NCBI GenBank assembly: GCA_037447655.1
Contig: JBBHKE010002013.1
Coordinates: 1 to 64,000 of the forward strand
Length of the DNA stretch: 64,000 nt
Direction: 5' to 3'
DNA from: Zygnema cylindricum
Lineage: Eukaryota > Streptophyta > Zygnematophyceae > Zygnematales > Zygnemataceae
Part shown: piece by piece, positions 21,525 to 33,200 of the stretch
Layout of the letters: each line of letters begins with the position of its first letter
How positions within the stretch are numbered: position 1 is the first letter of the stretch
Notes under the pieces: model-generated
Told to the model about the DNA's origin: nothing
Seen by the model: only the letters and a program-made list of their open reading frames with translations
Databases searched by the model: none
Made by a program: the position numbers and the translations under genes

Positions 21525-22400
21525 AATAACGATTCGCGGTGTACAGTACACCGCCAATCGCTATTAGAGTAAAGTAATAAATAGCGTAAAAAAAAAATAT
21601 TGTTATTAACGCTACACCGTGAATCGCTATTAGCGTCAATGACTCTAATTGCAGTACCCCGTTTTTTTACCCAAATTCTCAAATAGAATTAATAAAATCC
21701 CTCTAAAAAACAAATTAGAGTAAATGATTTCATTTACTCTACACCGAGAATCGCTATTAGCGTCAAAGATTAAAAAACGTATAAAAACAATTAGCGTTAT
21801 AACGCTACTTGTGAATTTGAAAATTTTCAAAAATATATATATATATTCTAATTTTTTACTAATGCTAATTAGGGTTTTTCAAAAAATTAAAATAAAACCC
21901 TAAACCAACTTACACTAATATAGGTATCGGTAAAAAATCTTTGAAATCGTACGCCGTCGCGTAATTTTACCGTCCGTACTTGTTAGACTATTTTATGTCA
22001 GTTAAAATTTTCACTTTCCAATGCACATTCACATGCGCGCGCGCCTATGTTAAATTATTTTTTGTACTTTTTCACTTAGAAAGGTACAATGTTGTACGGA
22101 CAGACATTGACCGTACACCACACAATTTAAATCTCAGTGTACTTTCTTTATTAACGCTAATTGGAATAGAACCCTAAAAGGCATAAAGAAAAAAAAATTA
22201 ATAATGCCATTTAAGAATCCGGGTCATAATTCGGGGAAAATGAACTAGCGTTCAATACGCTAATAGCGATTTGCAGTGTAATTTAAAATTTAAAATAGAA
22301 TTAGTAATTTTACTTGAGAATGTGGACAAAAAGTTGGGGGCACCGAATTAGCGTTATTGACGCTAATAGCTATTCGCGGTGTACTGTAATGGAACTTACG
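21525..22400. mobile_element. Cluster of R-C termini
   Basis: At least five R-C ends: GCGGTGTA next to TACACCGCCAATCGC (21538-21560, two ends back to back), ACACCGTGAATCGCTATTAG near 21610, ACACCGAGAATCGCTATTAG near 21740, GCTAATAGCGATTTGCAGTG near 22260 and ATAGCTATTCGCGGTGTAC near 22365. The sequence between is AT-rich and noncoding. It looks like repeated insertion of R-C elements into each other. Confidence 0.6.
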
Positions 22401-22504
22401 TACGAAACCTTCAATGTTTTTCCTTTTTTGCTTACCCGGCCGCACCCAAATTTGTTTTTTGCTTTTTTTGAATTACCTGACCAAATTCGGCCGGCCCCCA
22501 AAAT

Positions 22505-22600
22505 TTAGCACTTGAATCCGTTCCGGATTCGACGCGGGCAGCCGGGTACCGGTCGGGTACGGATTTCGTTACCCGATTGCAACCTCTGCCACTCACCAAT
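22505..22600 (-). repeat. GGGTACGGAT repeat block
   Basis: Read on minus: GAGGTTGCAATCGGGTAAC, then AAATCCGTACCCGACCGG. It matches the start of the longer GTACC tandem array at 59127-59275, including the unique leader GAGGTTGCAATCGGGTA. Confidence 0.6.
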
Positions 22601-22715
22601 CGATAACCAACAATATCGGGTTCGGATTTATCACGATAAAAAACAGCCCGACGCACAACACTATTATTTTGTTATTTGCAACTGCCCAAATGGATGTGTG
22701 GAAAACACGTCATAT

Positions 22716-23415
22716 TATAAATAGAAAATTCATCATGGTCGTGACTATTTTGGTTGCGCACAGTCACTTACATCACTTTGTCAAAGGTTGTACGTTTTAA
22801 GTACACATTGGTACAAGTAAAGTACCATTGCGTTTAAATATGACGGTCAGTTAGTTAAAAAACTTTGACTTTCAAAACCTTGTTACCATGGTTAAAATCT
22901 TGTCGCGCTTACGAACGTCGACCATCATAAAACAATCAACAATTCACACTGCCGTCCAGGGTTTACTGTAAAAAAACTTCGGCAACCACATGTAAATAAA
23001 ATTGTTGGGCACAGTCACTTTCTCAATTTACGTGAGCTCCACAGTGAGTGCACATGTTCGCTTTTAACATATCGGCGAAATTGAAATTTAATCGCAAAGC
23101 ATTACGTTGAACTTATATGCAAATTGAAGAATGTTGCGAAATGAAACCTCTGAAAACTAAAGTATTAAGAGTCTTGTACCGAAATATGAAATCGCACGAA
23201 ACGAAATAAACTTTGTACACTATAATAAAACGGACCGGCGTAATAATATCAATGAAACTAAATGAAAAAAACGGGCGTCCTCACGCGCCACCAACGCATG
23301 CCACACTATTTGCAATTTGGGATGAGATTCCAATTTTGCGGCTAAGTTAAAAGCCAACCACGGTGCAGCTCACGTAAAGTGAGAATGTGACTATGCGCAA
23401 CGAGACATTTTGGTT
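22716..23415 (+). mobile_element. R-A element, longest copy
   Basis: Contains all R-A blocks, then a region on AATTTAATCGCAAAGC and ACACTATAATAAAACGG. It ends with an inverted copy of its own start: GTGACTATGCGCAACG against CGTTGCGCATAGTCAC-like sequence at 22750. Terminal and internal inverted repeats, no ORF of note. Best read as a non-autonomous DNA transposon. Confidence 0.65.
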
Positions 23416-24191
23416 CGTTATGATTTTGTTTATATCTCGATGAGTGCCCCTTTTACTGTTTTTTAGGGTTCCACTAGTTTGTTGTTTGTGTACTACAATA
23501 AAATACAACATGAATAGCTAAATGTACTAGCGTTATAACATTGTCAGAGTAAAAAAGGCAAAATCGTTATTAATCACTAGACTATAGTAGTCTTCAAAAT
23601 GTGTTTTTTTATTTTAACCCCATTTGTATCCTAATGATTTTGACGATATAGTAACTGTTGTTGTCATAACGCTATCAAGTTCGAAGACTTAAAGCCAATA
23701 AAATTTCATCACTAACATTAATGTAATTTATGTACACATTCCCATAGAGTGTTCGCTATAGCCTATGTTCACATCGTCGACGTTTGAACATGCGCGACCA
23801 AGTTCGTGCCATTTTTTTCTATTTATTATTTTGAATTAAATATGAGTGCGTGTTGAAATGTCGATGCTGGACACACCCATGTGTCGTCGCCAATATTTGA
23901 CACGTTTCCATGACTTTTGCACGAAATAACTAGGAGTTTGAACCAAATCGCCAACTCATGAGCATCTACTGATACGTCTCAGTACTACTCATACCCTACT
24001 CAAACTGTCGCCAATTAAAATGGTTGTCGGTGGGAGCTTTCCAGCGTGTACACGTGTCCACTCCTCAGTAAATTTTTAAATGGCAATCAATCATACCATT
24101 TTTTATGCTTGGCTCGAATATGTGGCTTAATTTGATTTGAATTTTGTAGCCGCCCTGTCAAAAGTCGCATGACCTTTACGGTGTAAAAGAC
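23416..24191. other. Non-genic interval with R-C interior similarity
   Basis: Around 23750-23830 (CTATAGCCTATGTTCACATC, GACGTTTGAACATG) it resembles the R-C long-form interior in reverse. No gene seen. Confidence 0.35.
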
Positions 24192-24194
24192 TTA

Positions 24195-25046
24195 GGGTGC
24201 GTCCCCATGTAATCGCTACTTTGATAAAGTATTTTGGACTGTAGTAAGATTCTCTTCACTACTTTGAAGAGCATCCCAATTTGCGAAAATGAAATTTGAA
24301 CTTTGAGATGTGACGGTTGTAGACCTAGGTGCAACTTTGTGACGTATGAGGTCGACTACGAAACTTTCGACAATCGGTGACGCCAACAAAAACAAAACGA
24401 CAGTTGTGGACGTTTAGATTTTTGTGATTTTGTGACATTGTAGATGTTTAGGGTTTTGTTACATTGTGACGCCATGCTCACTTGTGACAACGTTGACGTC
24501 ACAAATTCAAGAACTTTCGGCCATGGCTATCCGATTTCATTTTTTTCAACTTTTCTAACTTGACTTGGCATAAAAATATATATAAAGGTAGTCAAAAGAA
24601 TTATTTTTCAAATATCTTTCATTTCATACCACAATTGTCGTGCCTCATTCTAAAAAGTGAGAGATAAAAGCGATGGTGAAAGAGGCAGGGAGAAAAATAA
24701 CGAGTGCTCTCACTCGTCCTAAAATTTTCCCACTCGTGTGGCGCGTGCGTGGACCGTTTTGCATTTGTTGTTTGGGTGGTGCTTTCCCTGAAATCTAGTC
24801 GCGAGGCTATTTTTTGATGAAGTTTTTTGACGGGCTGGATTCTCTTGCTCGGGGGTCGAAAAAAGTAAAACGCCAAAATGCGTTCACATGACGACAAACT
24901 TGAAGTACATACAAAGTATCGACTTGATGTTTGCTGTATTTTTAAAGAATTGATTTTTTTGTACGGCTATAGTTTGTCGTACGAAACTGCGTTTTGGGTG
25001 AAAACGACACAAAAAAGTCGATACTTTAATACATGGGGACATACCC
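24195..25046 (+). mobile_element. R-B Harbinger-like MITE, intact
   Basis: 852 bp between GGGTGCGTCCCCATGTAATC and ACATGGGGACATACCC. It is flanked on both sides by TTA (24192-24194 and 25047-25049), the 3-bp target duplication typical of PIF/Harbinger. Interior matches 19366-20402. No transposase. Confidence 0.82.
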
Positions 25047-25049
25047 TTA

Positions 25050-25820
25050 TGGTATGTCCCCATGTACTTCTAACTTAGCGAACCTACTTTGTATTTTCGC
25101 ACGGATCCGCCGGACCCGGTTTCAACTGTCCCTATGTGTAATAACGAAATCGTAACTTATGACGATTGTACACGTCGACAATACCTGTGACTGTTGTGAA
25201 CGTCTACAATTTGCGATGACGCACGTTGCTTTTTGAAATTGCTTGTGACATCGCATGTCCTTCCGTGACATTGTAGACGTACCGCCTTCCAGCTTGTGCC
25301 GTTTCACGGTTGAAGAAGACGCGCTTTTCATTTGTTTCTTCTATCCGGTCGACGGCGAAATGGCATCGGAATCTTGAGACCCTTGCAAAAAAACGAATCC
25401 AAACCGGACGAAATCAGACAAAACAAAACAAATTGTGTACTTTTAATCGGTTCACTAAACGCAAACGGACAAAACATAGCAAATCGTGTACTTTTACTCG
25501 TCGCTTGAAATTGTTTGATTTTTTTTTTTAATTTTGACATGTGCGAATGTGTTATTAATTGTTTATCGAAAAAACTTTGATTTAAAACACATCGTTCATG
25601 TGTTTTAAAGAAAAGTGTGAAGATGACGTTTATTGACGTGGCCCAGGGTCGAAAAACAAAAAACGACAACACGTATTACATTCTAAGTTCGACGATGACG
25701 CAAAATGTACTTCTATTTTTTTCTATTTCTTTGTACGGTTGTAACTAGGCGGTACTGCGCTAAGTTTTACAAGAAAACGACGGAAAAAATCCCTTACTTT
25801 AGGTACATGGGGACATACCC
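25050..25820 (+). mobile_element. R-B-terminus MITE in tandem, shared TTA
   Basis: Starts TGGTATGTCCCCATGTAC right after the TTA that ends the preceding element. It ends ACATGGGGACATACCC followed by TTA (25821-25823). The interior is only distantly like the other R-B copies (CTATGTGTAATAACGAAAT, GATGACGCACG). Termini and target agree with R-B. Confidence 0.75.
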
Positions 25821-25823
25821 TTA

Positions 25824-27014
25824 TTGTCGCCGTCGTGCCGCTTATCATTATGAACCAAGTGTACAGAATTTGTTCGGCCTCTAGCTTGTACGGTCGTACT
25901 TGAGGACGGTGGAGGGCGGTGGATGGCGGTGGTCATCTAACGGCTGGATAAAGAGATTTCTTCGCGGATACGGAAACAAAAAAAATGGAACGGTTACTGC
26001 TACTCCTGGACACTGGGACCGTTTGACACATTCTACGGAAAGTTTCTTTGTACGAAATGGGTTAAATGTACGGATTCTTGGGTCATTTAAAAAACAATTT
26101 GCGACACGAGTCCAATAAACAATGGTCCCTTGGGAAAGAACAAGTGATTGTAATCGATTCGGAAATTCCGGTACTCCAAATGTTTGTTAAAGCGGGGTTT
26201 GCATCCACAGGAGCCTCTTATTGTACGAAACATGTACTTGCAGGTGTTTCCATCACTGTAGCTCCCCTTTTGTTCGAAGTGGTACAGCGTAAGCTAACTT
26301 TTAAAGTTTGACGAGTCAAACAATAATCAACCATTCAATATAAACTAAATACGCGTACTTGCGTACCGAACAATTGTACCTATTGTGCGTACGCCATTGT
26401 GCAATCGCAATCTCCCCCTCTACGCAGATGCGGTCTTTTCTAAAACGTCCTTTTTACGCGTACGACTTTTTGGAGCGCTTGTGAAAGTCAAAGGGACCTT
26501 GACAGGCGAATCTTCGGGTGAAGATCTTATGAAGGAAGTCGGTGGATTCGATTTTGAAAGGCACATGGTCTCTCCCACTCCCACTATCTCGCGTCCATTC
26601 CGTACGAGGATATATGACCTTCGCCAACGCGTAACGACTTTTTCTACTTGTCTCTATACATCTTCCACGTGTAGCAATTTAAGCGGCCGTAGCTGGCTAC
26701 GCCACTCTTTGCGTACACTTGACAACTGTATGAAATACACATAAATGCATAATGTACGGAACGCTCGTCAATTTTTTTTCGTTTAAAAATATATCGCCGT
26801 CAAATTTGTACTTTATTGAGTGTAGCGGTACGGTACCTAGCGTACCCTTGTGAATTACGTGGCCGCTACAGCACAGACTAGGTTTCGCCCGGGTACCCCC
26901 GGATTTTTAGGGTTATATGTTTAGGGTTTTTTATTGGTTTTGTTTTTTTTTCTATAATAAAAACACAAATGAGAAAAAAACCCTAGTATAGTACACCGAC
27001 AATCGTTATTAGCG
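25824..27014. other. Non-genic interval
   Basis: Open stretches such as 26385-26744 show no domain, no codon pattern and no splice context; I do not call them genes. An R-C terminus (TACACCGACAATCGTTATTA) lies at 26995-27014. Confidence 0.4.
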
Positions 27015-27164
27015 TTAAGAACTTATTAGTGTAAAGAAAAAATTAGCGTCATTCATTCTAATTTAGTGCCAGGAGACGTGGCAGAGTATGGTCCACGTCC
27101 TTAAATAGTGTAGTAGATTCTATTTAAGGTATCAAGGTCAAAATTTGGGGGCGCCGATATAGAG
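27015..27164. repeat. 150-bp duplicate, copy 2
   Basis: Identical by eye to 21364-21513. Directly preceded by an R-C terminus. Confidence 0.85.
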
Positions 27165-27424
27165 GCTTGATAAAGGTTTTGTGGATTTGATGGTGTACGG
27201 ACTTTTCGGTACTTTTATTGCCCTCTGCCAATCAGAAACAGCGACGGGAAGGGTTTCAAGCTCACGCGTACTGTACTGTAGCCTATATCTAATAGTGGGA
27301 CGGTTTTGAAGTAAAAGTAAAGAACGACCGACAAATAGCGGCGTATCGTCTGAAAAGTTTACAAAAGTTGTGTTGTACGATAGGTACGCAGCTACATAGT
27401 ACAGTAATCAAATAAAGAATTGAA

Positions 27425-27530
27425 GTTAAAATTGGTCGGTGTGAAAAATCTCTGACCATTTTCATATATTACGTGGTACCACTCAATTTAGAACACGTGG
27501 TTTCCAAACTCTACGCGTTGTCACATCGTT
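27425..27530 (+). repeat. R-G repeat copy
   Basis: AAAATTGGTCGGTGTG, GGTACCACTCAATTTAGAAC and ACACGTGGTTTCCAAAC parallel 1255-1345 and 16540-16590. Confidence 0.45.
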
Positions 27531-29812
27531 CAAAAGTCAAAACATAACAGCCCGTAACGTTGGCCGTTCCCATTACTCAATTTCCAGACGGACCTTCCCC
27601 CGTTTCTCGTAACTCGTGGTGTGACAGAGTGTCACCCGCTCTACCCGACAAAAATATTCGCCAAACAGAAATAATGTGATGGTAGCCGTACTTCACAGGT
27701 GCTGTTAGCCTATTACAATATTACCGCATTTCTAGACTCGACCCTGACAAACATATTTAATTATTTACGACTTTTTTGCCGTTATACCTCTGTGCAGCTG
27801 TCCGCTTGTCGTCAAAGATTCCGAAACGAGTACTCCGCCAGAACACGTGTACTCACTGAAAGAAAGTATCTTGGAAGGACATCCTGTCAGAAGTTGTACG
27901 GTCTCTTCGGCGAAAGTGCTTCATTGCCGTACGTCGTGGCAGTTATTGTTACATTCGAGGTGGTAACGAGCATGGTACGGTATCGTACTTTTTTAAGTGG
28001 GTAGAAGTCGGTGGTCATCTACTGGCTGGACGGAGCCAGTGCTGGAATAGAATTGGACCAACCCCGTGTCCCGCTCGATTCTAATGTGACGTCATTCTTT
28101 CTCACTTGTAACAATTTTTTTCGTCGCCTCCAAATTTTCGTCGGCTTAATGTGCGACGCGTTACGACAAAGCGTGACGATGCGTCGCAATTTTGTCAGGT
28201 GGAAGGAGTTCTACCGTACGGTACGGTTTCCAAACCTGTCGGTTGTGAAGGAGTCATCGCCTGCCTCTGTCGCCCGAAACTGAAACTGCGCCACAGTAAA
28301 TCCGTTCCTTCCATCCCTTTTTTTAGTTTCTTTCCTCAAATTTGTTTTCTCTGGGAGAGGCATTTGGATAAATCTCATTTTTTTTCGAAGGTTATTGTAA
28401 GTTTCTCGCCAAGTTTACTTTAATTCCATTCTCTTTTATATAAAGAATGTAACCAGTTGGATTTTTTTTTTCTTTTTTTTGACCTTTCGCGACTTTTGCA
28501 ATTAAATATAGGTTTTTCTCTGGTTTACAAATCTGAAAGCTTTGAGAAATTGCGAATTTTCCAGCAGATTTTTTTTTCTTACTACGGTTTTGGTACACTT
28601 TCTGTCTCTGTGTTCATGTAATTTTTTTTTTTTATTTGTTTTTTTTTTTTGTGACAAACATTGAGAATCAGATTTTGAATATAACTTCTTCCTACCATAA
28701 TGCGAAAATCATGCTCATATTTGTTTTTTTTGCTATTAACTGTTTATCCTTGTTGTAATTCTGGGATTCTATATATTTACTAACAGACTTTTATTTAGCC
28801 AAAAAAAGATCAGTTTCTCCTAGAGTGTCATCATTGTCGTGCTGAGGGGAAAAAAAAAAAAAAACCTCTAACAGTTAGCCCAAAATAGATGTGCATGAAA
28901 AATTTGTTCATAATGACTACTGAAAGCTCGAAAATTGCTTTTTTGTGTACGATTCACGAAACCATCAGTAGGTAGCCCAAATTAAACTGGGAAGAGGACC
29001 AATCGGAAACGTAATTTGAAAATTAAACAGCTTATATTCTTAGTAGAGGAGAGAACGCTTGTGTTCTTCGAGTCAAAAATTCAAAGCATGGCATACAATT
29101 ATTGAAGAAAGGTATTCATAATAGTTTCTGCAAACATCTGGTTAATATGTGAAGGGTAAATCTGAACTAGCCGGAAAAAACGGATGACTTTGTCAGAAGT
29201 TTAGTGCTGATTAGTTTCAAATTTGGATTGTCTAAAGTTCATGTACCCCAAGTTTTAAAAGGACAAGATACCTCGGACTCGCTTAGGGTCGCTGTCCAAT
29301 ATTTACTTTTCTGAGTTTGGTGACCTCGTGGTTTTAACCATCGCCATTCAAACCAATTAATTACAGATTTGTTTCAGCGGAAATTGAGATGATTGAAATG
29401 TTTAAAAAATTGACAGTTGACCATTCTATGTTCACCCCACTCCTATAAAGATAGAGTAAACGGGAAAAGTTGAATAATGAAAATGTGAAATTCAAATGCA
29501 AATGTTATTTCTTTCATCTTCATTCTTCGGGAAATATAGTCCTCTTAGCAGATAAATTTTGACACACTCAAGGTGGAACACGCATTTATGTTTTTCTATC
29601 CTTTGCGATTAAGGTGTTGCACAAGAATGAACAATGTCTACGAGTTTTTGACATGAGTTGGTCTATTTTGTCGCATTCATAAAGTCATGTTTTGCTCAAG
29701 GAATGACTTGCCGAAAACATTGGTGTTTTGCAGTGTGAAAGCTGACCATGAAACACGAAGCAAATTGAGAGGGGTGGAAGAGAAAGTAGAGGTTAGGAGG
29801 TGTTCAACAAAT
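27531..29812. other. Upstream region of the host gene
   Basis: No gene or element recognised. It has poly-T runs (28439-28650). A TATAAAG at 29444-29450 is a possible core promoter for the gene starting at 29813. In-frame codons extend upstream to an ATG at 29687, but the later ATG gives a proper signal peptide. Confidence 0.35.
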
Positions 29813-30284
29813 ATGAGCATGGTTGGTGGCTTCGGTAAACAAATCATGCAATTTGCTACCGTCTTCGTTATGCTCGGATTGTTTACTGGGGGAGTCTGGG
29901 CCGTCGGGCCACCTTCTTCAGAAGAATATGCTCCAGCCTTTAAGGGAAAGGTCCCAAGAGCCATTATGGCTTATCAGGAATTAAGTTTGACAAAAATGAC
30001 CACTGCGGCAGATGATTCATCCTGCACAGAATTTGTTTCCTGGCGACGTATTGAGAGGGCGGATTCACCTGGATATGATATTTCCAGTTGGACTTTACCT
30101 TACTTTTCCCCGGGTGATGCATGGAGATTCTGCTCACGTCAATGCGCAAGTGATTGCAATTGCAAAGGCTTCAATTTGTCTCCTATTATTGACAACACTG
30201 AATATTGTTGGCTTAAATATTTCATCAGAGCGGATTCAGAATTGCTCATGGACGAATATCATGACTTGTACGTCAAAAATATAG
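29813..30284 (+). CDS. Exon 1: signal peptide and PAN/apple domain
   Basis: Encodes residues 1-157 and the first base of codon 158. Start chosen at ATG 29813 because the hydrophobic core (FATVFVMLGLFTGGVWA) then lies near the N-terminus; ATG 29819 is an alternative and ATG 29687 would bury it. PAN features: ADSPGYDIS, the FCSRQCASDCNCKGF cluster, EYCWLKYF and HDLYVKN. Donor is ATAG followed by GTAAGC. Confidence 0.88.
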
Positions 30285-33200
30285 GTAAGCCTTTGGACCC
30301 AAATTTTTCATTCACCCATCATCAAACGTTCTTGACTTTTGACCAAATTCCCATTTTATGTCAAATGATTTTTAGTTGTTTCTCACATTGCTTTAATGTT
30401 GGCGTGTTGTCTGTTAATGGGCAACAGTCGTATGCTGTTTCATTATCCCAATCGTCGCCATTTTCCAGTGAATGTTTTTTTTTTACCGATAGCATTTGAT
30501 ATGTTAAAATTTCATATCCTTATTTCCGATGCATATTGATATGAGATGTCTCGTTAACTCCAATGTTGTCAATGCCAACATTGACTATTGACATTGCCAT
30601 AATTATTTACTGTTTGCGAAAGGTGAACTAAGCTCCTAGATTGATTTCGGTCGTAGGAGAGCATTCCTCTTTCGAAAGCACAAAAGCACCTATTAGAAAT
30701 GTTGCCGCTTGTGTGGAGGCCTAAAAAATCATATTTGTTAATCCTAAGTAATCAAGCATGGGAACATTTGATTCCGCAATTTCAACAATAATTTTTTCAT
30801 ATTTGGACATGGTCTAATATGTGACTCAAAGGGCAATCATTGCTATATCAATTTAAGTTTTTTTTAACATCAGCGGGTACACATTTAAAGGAATCGATTA
30901 AAGATAAGAAAAGGCAAGGTTCATATTTATGAGTCATTGTGAATAAACAATCTCGTAGAAATTGACAATGCTATATGTTTTCACTTTCATGCAAAAATAT
31001 ATGTATATCTAAACAATCGTCACTAATAGATTAAAAGAAGAGAAAAAAATGATCTTTCCTTTCCCATTAAGTCTCTACCTTTGTCATGTCGTTAACGAAC
31101 TTGTTTGATCTAAAATTTTCGTTCGGTTTAGTGTTATTTCGTGCGTCATAGTACTTCGCACGTTTGGTCTTGTTTTCGTTTAGGTTCAAGTTGTGAAAGC
31201 GCGTCTAAGTTTCTTGCGTGCTGTCTACTTCTTTCTTGGTGAACTATGGTTTGGTCTTGGTGAAGAGGTAGGTAATGCTATCTTTGAGTTAGGTGCAAAT
31301 TTAGATTTGAATTTAGCTATATGTTACATCTTTTAAGTGTTAAAAAGAAAGAAGTTTTGTAACTTAAGATTGTGTGAAAACCGCGTCGGTCATTATGTTG
31401 ATATTTGTCGAAAATTGTGCCTTTGTGAAGTGAATGTGATGCTAGGATATTTTGTGCAAATCGTAGTATCAGCTGTGTTCGCGCCAACATAATTTAAATT
31501 GGATTTGTATGTTGTATCGTGCCTTCAAACAAAACGTTTTACTTATATTGAAAGTTTGGTGATGTTACCATATTTGTCTTGTAGTATGTTTCGGTTAGTG
31601 CTTTTTTTTATATGTTTGTGGAGAACGTCCCGACTTGAAAATTGTATATTTCTTTGTATTGTAGGTTGTGTATAGTTCAGTTGTGAATACTGAGAAGTAT
31701 TGTGAGAATTTGCGTGTAGTAAGGAATAATTTTTTAAGAGGACGAGTAGGGAGAAGAGCTTCAGCTTAATATTTGAGTACTTTGCCGAGCCCTTTTTGTA
31801 ATGGTGATTCTCAGGTATACATATTATGAGCCTTCCCTTGTGTGTTTGTGAGTTGCTACGCTTAAACATTTCTCCTAATTTTCAATTTTTTAAAAATTTT
31901 GATTTCACTTCAGTTATATCGTTACAAATATCCACGTTTTTTAAGTCATATACCTGTATAACTATCAGTTTTGTGTTCAAATCTCTAAAGTTTGTTCTTG
32001 TTACTTCCCACAACTGCAATTTGAAATTGAGCTTGTTTTTTTTGCTTATCTTTTCTTAGGAGCACAAACACTTAAAACTACTATTCTGTCAGATTTTATA
32101 GGGTATCAAAAAAGCAAAAGCGGATGATCTTGGCCTCTTACCAAAAAATGGATACATGAATAGAAAAATTATTAAAACGAATCTTGTCAGTTTGAACTGA
32201 GAATAAAGCAATTTTGCTGCTTTTATTAGGGACCTTTTTTTTATGTTTTTGTCTTTTTCCCACGTCATCTTATGATGGATGCTATTCATATTTTATTGAT
32301 AGAGTTGGACATGTTGTACTTTCCGTGAGCGTCAAAAGCTTGACTTACTCTAAGGTACAGTCAATATTTTGTTATACGAGTAGAAAATATGTTTCGTTGG
32401 GTTGAAGTGCATTCATATTGTTATAAGAGTAAATGTTTCTTTGGCCTCGCCTACAAGATAACGCTAGTTCTGAAATTTTTTAGGCTCATAAATTTCTTAC
32501 TTTAAAGAGTATTAACGACATTTAGAAAAACCTCGTCCTATAATTTATTTGTGATAATTACATCTCACAAAATATTGTTAAGATCATTTTCAATGGACAC
32601 AATCAATGTTACATCCCACAATTGGAGTACAAAGACACATAAACTTGCCGAAATATTATAATGCGATTTTTGTCATTTTCCCCTTTGTAGTCAAAAGGAA
32701 GGCGGGCTTGCTTCTTCCCTTTATTATCCCTCATACTTTGTCGTGTCTGAAGTTACGCTTTCTTCTCCGATTTTTCCTCGATAATGCTTGGACAAAGCAG
32801 AAAATTTCAGAGTGTCTGAAGACATTCGAGAATTTGGGCTTGGATAACCACCTCCAATTGTTATCCTATGTAAAAAATTTAGAAAATTTCCTCTCTAATT
32901 TGATTTTAATGTAATTCTTATTTGATTCAATTGCGATTTTCATGTAATTCAACCGCCGTTTTAATTTGATACTAATTGTACTTTGATTTGATTAGATTTT
33001 TTTTCTAGTGTGGTTCTCATTTGGTTTTAAAATGATTCTAATTTGATTATACATTTGCGGCCAATTATGGCTCAGTGTCCGAATTAGAACCTCTAAATGG
33101 GAAAAATTGTATATATCATACTCATTAAAATCGAGATTCAAATTTGGTTTCGTCGACCTGGTTGATGATAGATCCTCGTGAAAAACCACATTGTGAGATA

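Noticed and set aside
26385-26744. 119-codon ORF
   Set aside because: No domain, no similarity I can recall, no splice or promoter context; similar-length chance ORFs occur throughout.
27699-28423. Three overlapping ~90-100-codon ORFs
   Set aside because: Overlapping frames with no recognisable motif; not supported as genes.
29687-29812. Upstream in-frame ATG for the host gene
   Set aside because: Would place 42 polar residues before the signal peptide core; start at 29813 fits a secreted protein better.
30285-30499. Read-through of exon 1 into a longer ORF
   Set aside because: A consensus donor GTAAGC follows the last PAN residues, and phase matches exon 2; the extension is low-complexity intron.
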